Of a stretch of DNA of 64,000 nt, positions 1 to 8,442 are shown one piece after another. A program made the position numbers and the translations under genes. The first letter of the stretch is position 1; the number at the start of each line of letters is the position of its first letter. Below the pieces are notes generated by a model. That model saw nothing but the letters and a program-made list of their open reading frames with translations, was not told the DNA's origin and made no database searches. The DNA is taken from the NCBI RefSeq assembly GCF_002192695.1, contig NZ_MTLG01000112.1, positions 62,001 to 126,000 on the forward strand. Direction: 5' to 3'. The stretch is from Achromobacter xylosoxidans. Its GTDB lineage: Bacteria > Pseudomonadota > Gammaproteobacteria > Burkholderiales > Burkholderiaceae_B.

Positions 1-4
1 GAGG

Positions 5-33
5 CGCCACACCCTCGCGCCACAGGTGTGGCG
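5..33. promoter_or_regulatory. Inverted repeat, candidate enhancer site for a sigma-54 activator
   Basis: Perfect 9-bp arms CGCCACACC and GGTGTGGCG are separated by 11 bp. Further copies of the CGCCAC unit lie at 18-23 and 37-42, the latter pairing with GTGGCG at 28-33. The repeat lies about 45 bp upstream of a sigma-54 promoter, where a bacterial enhancer-binding protein would be expected to bind. Seen: the repeat. Inferred: its role. The activator gene is not in this window and may lie just upstream. Confidence 0.55.
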
Positions 34-75
34 TGACGCCACGGCATCCAGCCCTGCCTTCCCGGGCGCGACAAC

Positions 76-91
76 TGGCACGCCGATTGCT
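76..91 (+). promoter_or_regulatory. Sigma-54 (-24/-12) promoter
   Basis: TGGCACGCCGATTGCT matches the sigma-54 consensus TGGCACG-N4-TTGCW exactly, with GG and GC separated by 10 bp. Transcription would start near position 102, giving a leader of about 95 nt before the monooxygenase gene at 197. An inverted repeat upstream could bind the required activator. Confidence 0.82.
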
Positions 92-196
92 TGATCGTTA
101 TCGACGCCCACCGGCCGGCACAGGCCGGGGCCGCCAGCGGACCATGCCCCGGTCCGCCACGACAACGATCGCCCGCCACGGGCAAGGAGACTAGAC

Positions 197-1999
197 ATGC
201 AGACCGATCAAGCCGGCGCCGCCCTGGACGCCGTGCTCGCGCGCCTGAACACGGCGCTGGGCAACAAGGACATCGATGGCGTCGCGGCGCTGTTCCAGGA
301 CGACTGCTACTGGCGCGACCTGGTGCTGTTCACCTGGAACCTGCGCACGCTCGAAGGCCATGGCCAGATCCGCGACATGCTGCAACACCAGCTGCCGCAA
401 GTGGAGCCGGTGCGCTTCAGCCTGGATCCGAAGGAAGCCGTGTCGCAGGAGGCTGGCCTGCTGCAAGGCTGGATCGAGATCGAGACCAACCGCGCCCGCG
501 GCTACGGCCACATCCGCGTCCAGGACGGCAAGATCTGGACCCTGCTGACCACCATGTCCGAACTCAAGGGGCACGAGGAACCCAGCGGCCTGCGCCGGCC
601 CAAGGGCGCCGAACACGGCAGCAGCCGCACTCGGCAGACCTGGCTGGAAAAGCGCGAGCAGGAAGCCGCCGAACTCGGCTACCAGACCCAGCCCTATGTG
701 CTCATCATCGGCGGCGGCCAGGGCGGCATCGCGCTGGGCGCGCGCCTGCGCCAGCTCGACGTGCCCACCATCATCATCGAAAAGAACGAACGCGCCGGCG
801 ACAGCTGGAGAAAGCGCTACAAGTCGCTGTGCCTGCATGATCCGGTCTGGTACGACCACCTGCCCTACATCCCCTTCCCCGAGAACTGGCCGGTCTTCGC
901 GCCCAAGGACAAGATCGGCGACTGGCTGGAGATGTATACCAAGATCATGGAGCTGAACTACTGGACCTCCACCGTCTGCCAGTCTGCGCGCTACGACGAG
1001 CAGAAGCAGGAATGGGAGGTCACGGTGCTGCGCGAGGGCAAGCCCGTGGTGCTGCGGCCCAAGCAGCTGGTGCTGGCCACCGGCATGTCCGGCAAGCCCA
1101 ACATCCCCAGCTTCCCCGGCCAGGACGAATTCCAGGGCGAACAGCAGCATTCCTCGCAACACCCTGGCCCCGACGCCTACCGCGGCAAGAACGTGGTCGT
1201 CATCGGCGCCAACAACTCTGCCCACGACATTTGCGCGGCGCTATGGGAAGGCGGGGCCAACGTCACCATGGTGCAACGTTCGTCCACCCACATCGTGCGC
1301 TCCGAAACACTCATGGACATCGGCCTGGGCGGCCTCTATTCCGAACAAGCGTTGGCAAACGGCATGACCACGCGCAAGGCCGACCTGACGTTCGCCTCGC
1401 TGCCCTACAAGATCATGGCGCAGTTCCAGATCCCGCTCTACGACCAGATGCGCGAACGCGACGCCGGGTTCTACGCCAAGCTCGAAGAGGCCGGCTTCAT
1501 GCTGGACTGGGGCGATGACGGTTCGGGCCTGTTCATGAAGTACCTGCGGCGCGGATCCGGCTACTACATCGACGTCGGCGCCTGCGACCTGATCATCGAC
1601 GGCAGCATCAAGCTGCAGTCGCGCACCGACGTGAGCCACCTCACGCGCGACGCCGTGGTGCTGAAGTCCGGCGTCCGGCTACCGGCGGACCTGGTGGTCT
1701 ACGCCACCGGCTACGGCTCGATGAACGGCTGGGCCGCCGACCTGATCAACCGCGAGGTCGCGGACAAGGTCGGCAAGTGCTGGGGCCTGGGTTCGGACAC
1801 CACCAAGGACCCCGGCCCCTGGGAGGGCGAACAGCGCAACATGTGGAAGCCCACGCAGCAGCATGCGCTCTGGTTCCATGGCGGCAACCTGCACCAGTCG
1901 CGGCATTACTCGCAATACCTGTCCCTGCAGCTGAAGGCGCGGCAGGTGGGCATGCCGGTGCAGGTCTATGGATTGCAGCAGGTGCACCACAAGCGGTAG
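197..1999 (+). CDS. NAD(P)/FAD-dependent flavin monooxygenase with N-terminal SnoaL-like domain
   Basis: Predicted soluble flavoprotein monooxygenase of 600 residues. Residues 1 to about 130 resemble a SnoaL/NTF2-like fold. The FAD-binding Rossmann motif GGGQGG is at about 172-177, and a second nucleotide-binding motif (VIGANNSAHD) at about 335. An FMO-like fingerprint FQGEQQH lies between them at about 312, so the order is that of class B flavin monooxygenases. The AAGGAG ribosome site at 184 supports the ATG at 197. The gene stands alone behind a sigma-54 promoter, so it is probably induced by a specific substrate through an enhancer-binding protein. The substrate cannot be read from the sequence; oxygenation of a ketone, aldehyde or amine is possible. 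Confidence 0.85.
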   Translation: MQTDQAGAALDAVLARLNTALGNKDIDGVAALFQDDCYWRDLVLFTWNLRTLEGHGQIRDMLQHQLPQVEPVRFSLDPKEAVSQEAGLLQGWIEIETNRARGYGHIRVQDGKIWTLLTTMSELKGHEEPSGLRRPKGAEHGSSRTRQTWLEKREQEAAELGYQTQPYVLIIGGGQGGIALGARLRQLDVPTIIIEKNERAGDSWRKRYKSLCLHDPVWYDHLPYIPFPENWPVFAPKDKIGDWLEMYTKIMELNYWTSTVCQSARYDEQKQEWEVTVLREGKPVVLRPKQLVLATGMSGKPNIPSFPGQDEFQGEQQHSSQHPGPDAYRGKNVVVIGANNSAHDICAALWEGGANVTMVQRSSTHIVRSETLMDIGLGGLYSEQALANGMTTRKADLTFASLPYKIMAQFQIPLYDQMRERDAGFYAKLEEAGFMLDWGDDGSGLFMKYLRRGSGYYIDVGACDLIIDGSIKLQSRTDVSHLTRDAVVLKSGVRLPADLVVYATGYGSMNGWAADLINREVADKVGKCWGLGSDTTKDPGPWEGEQRNMWKPTQQHALWFHGGNLHQSRHYSQYLSLQLKARQVGMPVQVYGLQQVHHKR

Positions 2000-2059
2000 G
2001 CGCCCGGCCTGCGCCCCCTGGGGTCGGGCCGGGCTTGCGCCAGCCCGGGCTCCGGGGTA

Positions 2060-2073
2060 AATTGTTGACAATT
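2060..2073. promoter_or_regulatory. Candidate operator of the GntR regulator (site 1)
   Basis: AATTGTTGACAATT has perfect 6-bp arms (AATTGT/ACAATT) around a 2-bp centre. Read on the minus strand it is ATTGTCAACAAT, sharing ATTGTCAAC with site 2 at the start of the adjacent regulator gene. It also contains a TTGACA hexamer at 2065-2070 that could be a -35 box. Autoregulation is inferred. Confidence 0.55.
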
Positions 2074-2074
2074 C

Positions 2075-2095
2075 AGCGCCCAAGGGCGCTTTTTT
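2075..2095 (+). terminator. Rho-independent terminator after the flavin monooxygenase gene
   Basis: AGCGCC and GGCGCT form a 6-bp stem around a CAAG loop, followed by a run of six T. It lies 75 bp after the monooxygenase stop codon. Because it also lies just downstream of operator site 1, it could instead act as an attenuator in the leader of the regulator gene. Confidence 0.7.
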
Positions 2096-2122
2096 CCGAA
2101 TTTTTCTCTCCATAGCGGAAAG

Positions 2123-2136
2123 ATTGTCAACACAAT
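2123..2136. promoter_or_regulatory. Candidate operator of the GntR regulator (site 2)
   Basis: ATTGTCAACACAAT overlaps the start codon of the GntR gene (ATG at 2135). Its arms are ATTGT and ACAAT. It shares the 9-mer ATTGTCAAC with site 1 in opposite orientation. Binding here would block the regulator's own expression and that of the translationally coupled acnD. Confidence 0.45.
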
Positions 2137-2845
2137 GAGCAAGGTGCTGACCCTGCCCGGCGCCGCCCCCGGCGACAGCGAGACGCTTGCGGAACACATT
2201 TTCCGCAAGATCCAGTCCGCCATCGTCAAGGGCGAAATCGCCCCCGGCAGCAAGATTTCCGAGCCAGAGCTGGCCCGCATCCACGGCGTCAGCCGCGGCC
2301 CGCTGCGTGAAGCCCTGCACCGGCTCGAAGGCCAGAAGCTGCTGGTACGCGTGCCCCACGCCGGCGCCCGCGTGGTGTCCCTGTCACAGCAGGAACTTTC
2401 CGAACTCTACGAAATCCGCGAATCGCTGGAAGGCATGGCCTGCCGCCTGGCCGCCGAACGCATGCCGCCCTCGGAAATCGCCGAGCTGCGCGCCGTGCTG
2501 GAAGCGCACGAGCGCGACGAAGCCTTCCAGGCCGGGCTGGGCTACTACCAGCAGGAAGGCGACTACGATTTCCACTACCGCATCGTCAAGGGCAGCGGCA
2601 ACCAGATGCTGTTCCGCATGCTGTGCGACGAACTCTATCAACTGGCGCGCATGTACCGCATCCAGTATTCGACCACCCCCAACCGCCCCCGGCAGGCCTA
2701 CGCCGAACACCACCGTATTCTGGACGCCATCGCCGACGGTGATGGCGAGTTGGCTGAAATCCTGATGCGCCGCCACATCCGCGCATCCCGTCTCAACATC
2801 GAACAGCAGATCGCGCAGGGCAACCTGCAGCGCACCGAGGCATGA
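2135..2845 (+). CDS. GntR family (FadR/FCD subfamily) transcriptional regulator
   Basis: 236-residue DNA-binding regulator. Residues about 20-85 form the winged helix-turn-helix (recognition segment HGVSRGPLREALHRLEGQ), and the C-terminal FCD domain (about 95-220) carries the Asp/His residues that bind a metal or carboxylate ligand in this family. The stop codon overlaps the start of acnD by 4 bp, so the two are translationally coupled. By position it should control acnD and prpF in response to a propionate- or methylcitrate-derived effector. Two matching inverted repeats (2060-2073 and 2123-2136) suggest autoregulation. The ligand is not proven. Confidence 0.88.
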   Translation: MSKVLTLPGAAPGDSETLAEHIFRKIQSAIVKGEIAPGSKISEPELARIHGVSRGPLREALHRLEGQKLLVRVPHAGARVVSLSQQELSELYEIRESLEGMACRLAAERMPPSEIAELRAVLEAHERDEAFQAGLGYYQQEGDYDFHYRIVKGSGNQMLFRMLCDELYQLARMYRIQYSTTPNRPRQAYAEHHRILDAIADGDGELAEILMRRHIRASRLNIEQQIAQGNLQRTEA

Positions 2846-5451
2846 ACCAAAACTACCGCAAGCCCCTGCCCGGCACCCGCCTGGACTACTTCGACACCCG
2901 CGCCGCCGTCGAGGCGATTTCGCCCGGGGCCTACGACCGCCTGCCCTACACCTCGCGCGTGCTGGCGGAAAACCTGGTGCGCCGCTGCGATCCGGCCATG
3001 CTGACCGATGCGCTGAAGCAGCTGATCGAGCGCCGCCGCGACCTGGACTTCCCCTGGTTTCCCGCGCGCGTGGTCTGTCATGACATTCTCGGCCAGACCG
3101 CGCTGGTCGACCTGGCCGGCCTGCGCGACGCCATCGCCGACAAGGGCGGCGACCCCGCCAAGGTCAATCCGGTGGTACCGGTGCAGCTGATCGTCGACCA
3201 CTCGCTCGCCGTGGAATACGGCGGCGACGACCCCGACGCCTTCGCCAAGAACCGTGCCGTGGAAGACCGCCGCAACGAAGACCGCTTCCACTTCATCGAC
3301 TGGACCAAGCAGGCCTTCCGCAACATCGAGGTCGTGCCCCCGGGCAACGGCATCATGCACCAGATCAACCTGGAACGGATGTCGCCCGTCATCTACACGC
3401 AGGACGGCGTGGCCTTCCCCGACACGCTGGTCGGCACCGACAGCCACACGCCGCACGTGGACGCGCTGGGCGTGATCGCCATCGGCGTGGGCGGCCTGGA
3501 AGCCGAGAACGTCATGCTGGGCCGCGCCTCGTGGATGCGCCTGCCCGACATCATCGGCGTGGAGCTGACCGGCCGCGCACAGCCCGGCATCACCGCCACC
3601 GACATCGTGCTGACCCTGACCGAATTCCTGCGGAAAGAAAAGGTCGTGGGCGCCTACCTGGAGTTCTACGGCGCAGGGGCCGCCAGCCTCACGCTGGGCG
3701 ACCGCGCCACCATCTCGAACATGGCGCCCGAATACGGCGCCACGGCCGCGATGTTCTCCATCGACCAGCAGACCATCGACTACCTGCGCCTGACCGGCCG
3801 CGAGGACGAGCAGATCGCCCTGGTCGAGAACTACGCCAAGACCACGGGCCTGTGGTCCGACAGCCTGAAGCACGCCGAATACGAACGCGTGCTGCGCTTC
3901 GACCTGTCCAGCGTGGTGCGCACCCTGGCCGGCCCGTCCAATCCGCACCGCCGCCTGCCGGTCAGCGACCTGGCCGAGCGCGGCATCTCCGGCGTGGTGG
4001 AAAACAATCCCGGCCAGATGCCCGACGGCGCCGTGATCATCGCCGCCATCACCAGCTGCACCAACACCAGCAATCCGCGCAACGTCATCGCCGCCGGCCT
4101 GCTGGCGCGCAACGCCAACCGCGCCGGCCTGACCCGCAAGCCCTGGGTCAAGAGCTCGCTGGCGCCGGGATCCAAGGCCGTCTCGCTGTACCTGGACGAA
4201 GCCGGCCTGACGCCGGAGCTGGAACAGCTGGGCTTCGGCGTCGTCGCCTTTGCCTGTACCACTTGCAACGGCATGTCGGGCGCGCTGGATCCCGTCATCC
4301 AGCAGGAAATCATCGATCGCGACCTTTATGCCACCGCCGTGCTGTCCGGCAACCGCAACTTCGACGGCCGCATCCATCCCTACGCCAAGCAGGCCTTCCT
4401 GGCCTCGCCGCCGCTGGTCGTGGCCTATGCCATCGCCGGCACCATCCGCTTCGACATCGAACGCGACGTGCTGGGCACCGACGCCAATGGCCGAGAGATC
4501 CGCCTCAAGGACATCTGGCCCAGCGACGAAGAGATCGACGCCGTGGTCAAGGCCGCGGTCAAGCCCGAGCAGTTCCGCAAGGTCTACGCCCCCATGTTCG
4601 GCATCCAGGACGACCGCAAGGCCGCCATCAGCCCGCTGTACGAGTGGCGCGCGCAAAGCACCTATATCCGCCGCCCGCCGTACTGGGAAGGCGCGCTGGC
4701 AGGCGAACGCACGCTGCGCGGCATGCTGCCGCTGGCCGTGCTGGGCGACAACATCACCACCGATCACCTGTCGCCGTCCAACGCCATCCTGATGGACAGC
4801 GCCGCAGGCGAATACCTCGACAAGATGGGCCTGCCCGAAGAGGACTTCAACTCCTACGCCACCCACCGCGGCGACCACCTCACCGCGCAACGCGCCACCT
4901 TCGCCAACCCCAAGCTCTTCAACGAAATGGTGAAGAACGCGGACGGCACGGTGAAGCAGGGCTCGCTGGCCCGCGTGGAACCTGAAGGCCAGGTCATGCG
5001 CATGTGGGAAGCCATCGAAACCTACATGGACCGCAAGCAGCCGCTGATCATCGTGGCCGGCGCCGACTACGGCCAGGGCTCGTCGCGCGACTGGGCCGCC
5101 AAGGGCGTGCGCCTGGCCGGCGTGGAAGCCATCGTGGCCGAAGGCTTCGAACGCATCCACCGCACCAACCTGATCGGCATGGGCGTGCTGCCGCTGGAGT
5201 TCAAGGCTGGCGTGAACCGCAAGACGCTGGAGCTGGACGGCACCGAAAGCTACGACGTCATCGGCGAACGCAAGCCGCGCGCCGACCTGACGCTGGTGAT
5301 CCACCGCCGCAACGGCGAAACCGTCGAAGTGCCCGTGACCTGCCGCCTGGACACCGCCGAAGAGGTCTCGATCTACGAAGCCGGCGGCGTGCTGCAGCGC
5401 TTCGCCCAGGACTTCCTGGAAGCTTCCGGCGCCGACAGGAAGGCCGGCTGA
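2842..5451 (+). CDS. acnD: Fe/S-dependent 2-methylisocitrate dehydratase AcnD
   Basis: 869-residue aconitase-family hydratase. AcnD dehydrates 2-methylcitrate in the 2-methylcitrate cycle of propionate catabolism, making a methylaconitate isomer that needs PrpF. The opening PGTRLDYFDTRAAVEAI is characteristic of AcnD rather than housekeeping AcnA. The [4Fe-4S] cysteines are visible in ITSCTNTSNP (about residue 411) and FACTTCNGMSG (about 471-474). The C-terminal swivel domain contains GADYGQGSSRDWAAKG. It starts inside the GntR stop codon (ATGA) and is followed 62 bp later by prpF. The cycle's lyase (prpB) and synthase (prpC) genes are absent here. Confidence 0.93.
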   Translation: MNQNYRKPLPGTRLDYFDTRAAVEAISPGAYDRLPYTSRVLAENLVRRCDPAMLTDALKQLIERRRDLDFPWFPARVVCHDILGQTALVDLAGLRDAIADKGGDPAKVNPVVPVQLIVDHSLAVEYGGDDPDAFAKNRAVEDRRNEDRFHFIDWTKQAFRNIEVVPPGNGIMHQINLERMSPVIYTQDGVAFPDTLVGTDSHTPHVDALGVIAIGVGGLEAENVMLGRASWMRLPDIIGVELTGRAQPGITATDIVLTLTEFLRKEKVVGAYLEFYGAGAASLTLGDRATISNMAPEYGATAAMFSIDQQTIDYLRLTGREDEQIALVENYAKTTGLWSDSLKHAEYERVLRFDLSSVVRTLAGPSNPHRRLPVSDLAERGISGVVENNPGQMPDGAVIIAAITSCTNTSNPRNVIAAGLLARNANRAGLTRKPWVKSSLAPGSKAVSLYLDEAGLTPELEQLGFGVVAFACTTCNGMSGALDPVIQQEIIDRDLYATAVLSGNRNFDGRIHPYAKQAFLASPPLVVAYAIAGTIRFDIERDVLGTDANGREIRLKDIWPSDEEIDAVVKAAVKPEQFRKVYAPMFGIQDDRKAAISPLYEWRAQSTYIRRPPYWEGALAGERTLRGMLPLAVLGDNITTDHLSPSNAILMDSAAGEYLDKMGLPEEDFNSYATHRGDHLTAQRATFANPKLFNEMVKNADGTVKQGSLARVEPEGQVMRMWEAIETYMDRKQPLIIVAGADYGQGSSRDWAAKGVRLAGVEAIVAEGFERIHRTNLIGMGVLPLEFKAGVNRKTLELDGTESYDVIGERKPRADLTLVIHRRNGETVEVPVTCRLDTAEEVSIYEAGGVLQRFAQDFLEASGADRKAG

Positions 5452-5513
5452 TCCGCCAACGGCCGGGCGGGCGCTGCGGCGCTCGCCCCCACACCCATCA
5501 TCAGGACTGCCCC

Positions 5514-6698
5514 ATGACCCATGCTCCCCAGACCAAGATAGCCGCCACCTACATGCGCGGCGGCACCAGCAAAGGCGTGTTCTTCAAGCTCGACGACCTG
5601 CCCGAATCCGCGCGCATGCCCGGCGCCGCGCGCGACGCGCTGCTGATGCGCGTGATCGGCAGCCCCGACCCCTACGGCAAGCAGATCGACGGCATGGGCG
5701 CGGCCACCTCCAGCACCAGCAAGACCGTCATCATCGGCAAGAGCACGCGCCCCGACCATGACGTCGACTACCTGTTCGGCCAGGTCTCCATCGACCAGCC
5801 CTTCGTGGACTGGAGCGGCAACTGCGGCAACCTGTCCGCGGCCGTCGGCCCGTTCGCCATCACCAACGGCCTGGTCGACCCGGCCCGCGTGCCGCAGAAC
5901 GGCGTGGCCGTCGTGCGCATCTGGCAGGCCAACATCCAGAAGACCATCATCGCCCACGTGCCCATGACCGATGGCGCCGTGCAGGAAACCGGCGACTTCG
6001 AGCTGGACGGCGTGACCTTCCCGGCCGCCGAGCTGCGCCTGGAGTTCATGGACCCGGCCGAGGAAGGCGATGGCGGCTCGATGTTCCCCACCGGCAAGCT
6101 GGTCGACGACCTGGAAGTGCCCGGCATCGGCAACTTCAAGGCCACCATGATCAACTCCGGCATCCCCACGATCTTCCTGGACGCCGAGGCGCTGGGCTAC
6201 AAAGGCACCGAACTGCAGGACGACATCAACGGCGACGCCGCCGCGCTGGCGCGCTTCGAGACCATCCGCGCCCACGGCGCGCTGCGCATGGGCCTGATCA
6301 AAAAGATCGAAGAGGCCGCCAGCCGCCAGCACACGCCCAAGGTTGCCTTCGTCGCGGCGCCCAAGGAATACGTGTCCTCCAGCGGCAAGAAGATCGGCGC
6401 GGGCGACATCGACGTGCTGGTGCGCGCGCTCTCCATGGGCAAGTTGCACCACGCCATGATGGGCACTGCGTCCGTTGCCATCGCCACCGCCGCGGCGGTG
6501 CCGGGCACGCTGGTCAACCTGGCCGCGGGCGGCGGCGAACGCGACAACGTCTGCTTCGGCCATCCGTCCGGCACCTTGCGCGTCGGCGCCGAGGCCCAGC
6601 TCGTGGACGGCGAATGGAAGGTCACCAAGGCCATCATGAGCCGCAGCGCCCGCGTGCTGATGGAAGGCCGCGTGCACGTACCGCGCGAGGGCTTCTGA
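5514..6698 (+). CDS. prpF: 2-methylaconitate cis-trans isomerase PrpF
   Basis: 394 residues, the usual PrpF length. It has the diaminopimelate-epimerase-like fold of the PrpF family and isomerises the AcnD product to 2-methyl-cis-aconitate. Recognisable segments are YMRGGTSKGVFF near the N-terminus, DWSGNCGNLSAAVGPFAI around residue 100, and GGGERDNVCFGHPSGTLRVGA near the C-terminus. The reading frame is open further upstream inside acnD, but the ATG at 5514 gives the family start. It forms an operon with GntR and acnD and ends just before a strong terminator. Confidence 0.94.
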   Translation: MTHAPQTKIAATYMRGGTSKGVFFKLDDLPESARMPGAARDALLMRVIGSPDPYGKQIDGMGAATSSTSKTVIIGKSTRPDHDVDYLFGQVSIDQPFVDWSGNCGNLSAAVGPFAITNGLVDPARVPQNGVAVVRIWQANIQKTIIAHVPMTDGAVQETGDFELDGVTFPAAELRLEFMDPAEEGDGGSMFPTGKLVDDLEVPGIGNFKATMINSGIPTIFLDAEALGYKGTELQDDINGDAAALARFETIRAHGALRMGLIKKIEEAASRQHTPKVAFVAAPKEYVSSSGKKIGAGDIDVLVRALSMGKLHHAMMGTASVAIATAAAVPGTLVNLAAGGGERDNVCFGHPSGTLRVGAEAQLVDGEWKVTKAIMSRSARVLMEGRVHVPREGF

Positions 6699-6726
6699 TC
6701 CGGCTTGCGGTTTCCGGAATGAAGAA

Positions 6727-6752
6727 CGGGGCTTGAAAGCCCCGTTTTTTTT
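6727..6752 (+). terminator. Rho-independent terminator after prpF
   Basis: CGGGGCT and AGCCCCG form a 7-bp GC-rich stem around a TGAA loop, followed directly by eight T residues. It begins 28 bp after the prpF stop codon and ends before the convergent ankyrin gene. Confidence 0.92.
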
Positions 6753-6768
6753 ACACGGCGCCAGCGCC

Positions 6769-7440
6769 TCAGCCCTTCGCTCCCGCCGCCTCCAGCAGGC
6801 GCACGACTTCGGTCTGTCCGCGCTCACGCGCATGACGCAATGGAGTCACGCCCTTGCCATCGGCCAGGTTGACGTCGGCGCCGGCTTCGATCAGCCGCTT
6901 GACGATCGCCTGGTGGCGCGCGCCGCCGTCGCCCAGGATCACGGCTTCCAACAAACCGGTCCAGCCCAGGTTGTTCACATGGTCCGCGTCCACGCCGGCG
7001 CGCAGCAGCATGTCCACCACTTCGACGTGGCCGCGCTCGCACGCAGGAATGAGCGCCGTGCCGCCGTAGCGGTTGGTGCTTTTCAGGTCGGCGCCGTGCG
7101 CCAGCGTCAGCGCCAGGATCTCGCGATAGCCTCGTGCGCCGGCCAGCAGGTAGGCGCTGTCGCGGATCGAGTTCTGCGCATTGACGTTGGCGCCGGCCTC
7201 GATCAGGACGCGCGCCGCTTCGACATGATTGCCCTGAGTGGCGCGCAGCAGCGGCGTATTGCCGTCCGCATCGCGCGTGTCCATGGCGACGCCTTGCTCA
7301 AGCAGCTGCTTGACGCGGGCCGCATCGCCGTTGCCCGCAGCGGTCAACAGCGCAGTGTCCGGGGCTGCAGCCGCAGCCGCTCCCCCCATGCCCAACAGGA
7401 ATGCCGCCAGCCAAAGGCGACCCGCGCGAAAGATAGACAT
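6769..7440 (-). CDS. Exported ankyrin repeat protein
   Basis: 223 residues starting at the ATG at 7440, which has a strong GGAGGAA ribosome site; the frame is open further upstream. The first 25 or so residues are a Sec signal peptide (basic start, hydrophobic core, Ala-rich end), so the protein is probably periplasmic. The rest is five to six ankyrin repeats of about 33 residues, with recurring elements such as DGNTPLL, ARGYREI and GGTALIPACERGHVEVV. Ankyrin repeats bind other proteins; no partner is visible. It is divergent from the LysR gene at 7570 and converges on the prp operon. Confidence 0.85.
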   Translation of the reverse strand: MSIFRAGRLWLAAFLLGMGGAAAAAAPDTALLTAAGNGDAARVKQLLEQGVAMDTRDADGNTPLLRATQGNHVEAARVLIEAGANVNAQNSIRDSAYLLAGARGYREILALTLAHGADLKSTNRYGGTALIPACERGHVEVVDMLLRAGVDADHVNNLGWTGLLEAVILGDGGARHQAIVKRLIEAGADVNLADGKGVTPLRHARERGQTEVVRLLEAAGAKG

Positions 7441-7569
7441 CGATATTTCCTCCAGATCAACAGCCTGACGCCGGCCGGATCGACTCCCGGCCTCGTGAGA
7501 CTCCAAGTATGGCGGCCTGCCCAAGTATTATGAAATTAATTGGCTTGATAGATTCGAGTGGACATCCAA

Positions 7570-8442
7570 ATGCTAGATCCGGTCCTGCTGCGCAGTTTCC
7601 TTACCGTCGTGGACACGGGTAACTTCACCCGCGCCAGCGAGCACCTGCACCTGACGCAATCCACCGTCAGCCAGCACGTCATCCGGCTGGAAGAGAACTT
7701 GGGTTGCCGCCTGCTGGACCGCGCGCAGCGCCACGTCCTGCCCACCGAGGAAGGCGAGCGCCTGCTGGGCTACGCCCGCAGCATCCTGCGCCTGGCCGAG
7801 GAAGCGCGCGAAAGCGTGGCCGCGGCGCAGGCCAGCGCGGTGCTGCGCCTGGGCGCGCCCGAGGACTTCATGGGTTCGACGCTGATGCCCACCATCGCCG
7901 CCGTCGAAGCGGCCTATCCCCGGCTGCGCGTGGAGGTCGAGGGCGGTCTCAGTCATGAGCTGTTGCGACGCTACCGTGATGGCGAACTCGACCTGCTGCT
8001 GGTCAAGCATTGGGAGGTCGATGCCGATTGCCATGCGCAGTGGCCCGAGCCCCTGCGCTGGATCACCGCCAGCGGCTCGCCGCCGCCCGCATCCGACACC
8101 GCCGTGCCGCTGGTGGCCTTTCCGTCCGGCGCGCTCTACCGCCAGGAAATGACCGCCATGCTGGAGACCAGCGGCAAGCCCTGGCACGTGCGATTCTCCA
8201 GCCCCAGCCTGCCCAGCCTCAGCGCGGCGGTCGCTGCCGGGCTGGGCGTCAGCTTGCTGCCGGCCGCCTGCGTCACCGCCGAGCACCGGGTGCTCACGCC
8301 GGAAGAAGGCTTCCCGACGCCTGACGGACTGCGCCTGTCGCTCTATGCCCGTTCGCGCCTGAGCGATGCCGGCCACGCGCTGCTGCGCGCACTGGCCCGG
8401 TTTTGCGAACAGCGCGCCGCGCAGGTCACGCCGCCGGCCTGA
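7570..8442 (+). CDS. LysR family transcriptional regulator
   Basis: About 290 residues. Residues 1-60 form the LysR winged helix-turn-helix (NFTRASEHLHLTQSTVSQHVIRLE); the rest is the periplasmic-binding-protein-like effector domain. I prefer the ATG at 7570, with GAGTGG about 9 bp upstream; a GTG at 7558 is the alternative and adds four residues. It is divergent from the ankyrin gene, and its 3' end overlaps the convergent amidohydrolase gene by 17 bp. Either neighbour could be its target. Confidence 0.88.
   Translation: MLDPVLLRSFLTVVDTGNFTRASEHLHLTQSTVSQHVIRLEENLGCRLLDRAQRHVLPTEEGERLLGYARSILRLAEEARESVAAAQASAVLRLGAPEDFMGSTLMPTIAAVEAAYPRLRVEVEGGLSHELLRRYRDGELDLLLVKHWEVDADCHAQWPEPLRWITASGSPPPASDTAVPLVAFPSGALYRQEMTAMLETSGKPWHVRFSSPSLPSLSAAVAAGLGVSLLPAACVTAEHRVLTPEEGFPTPDGLRLSLYARSRLSDAGHALLRALARFCEQRAAQVTPPA

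Noticed and set aside
2698-5304. Long open frame (868 codons) on the minus strand opposite acnD
   Set aside because: It mirrors the reading frame of a clear AcnD gene in GC-rich DNA. The translation is a low-complexity mix rich in Ala, Val, Gly, His and Asp with no domain, so it is a shadow of codon bias.
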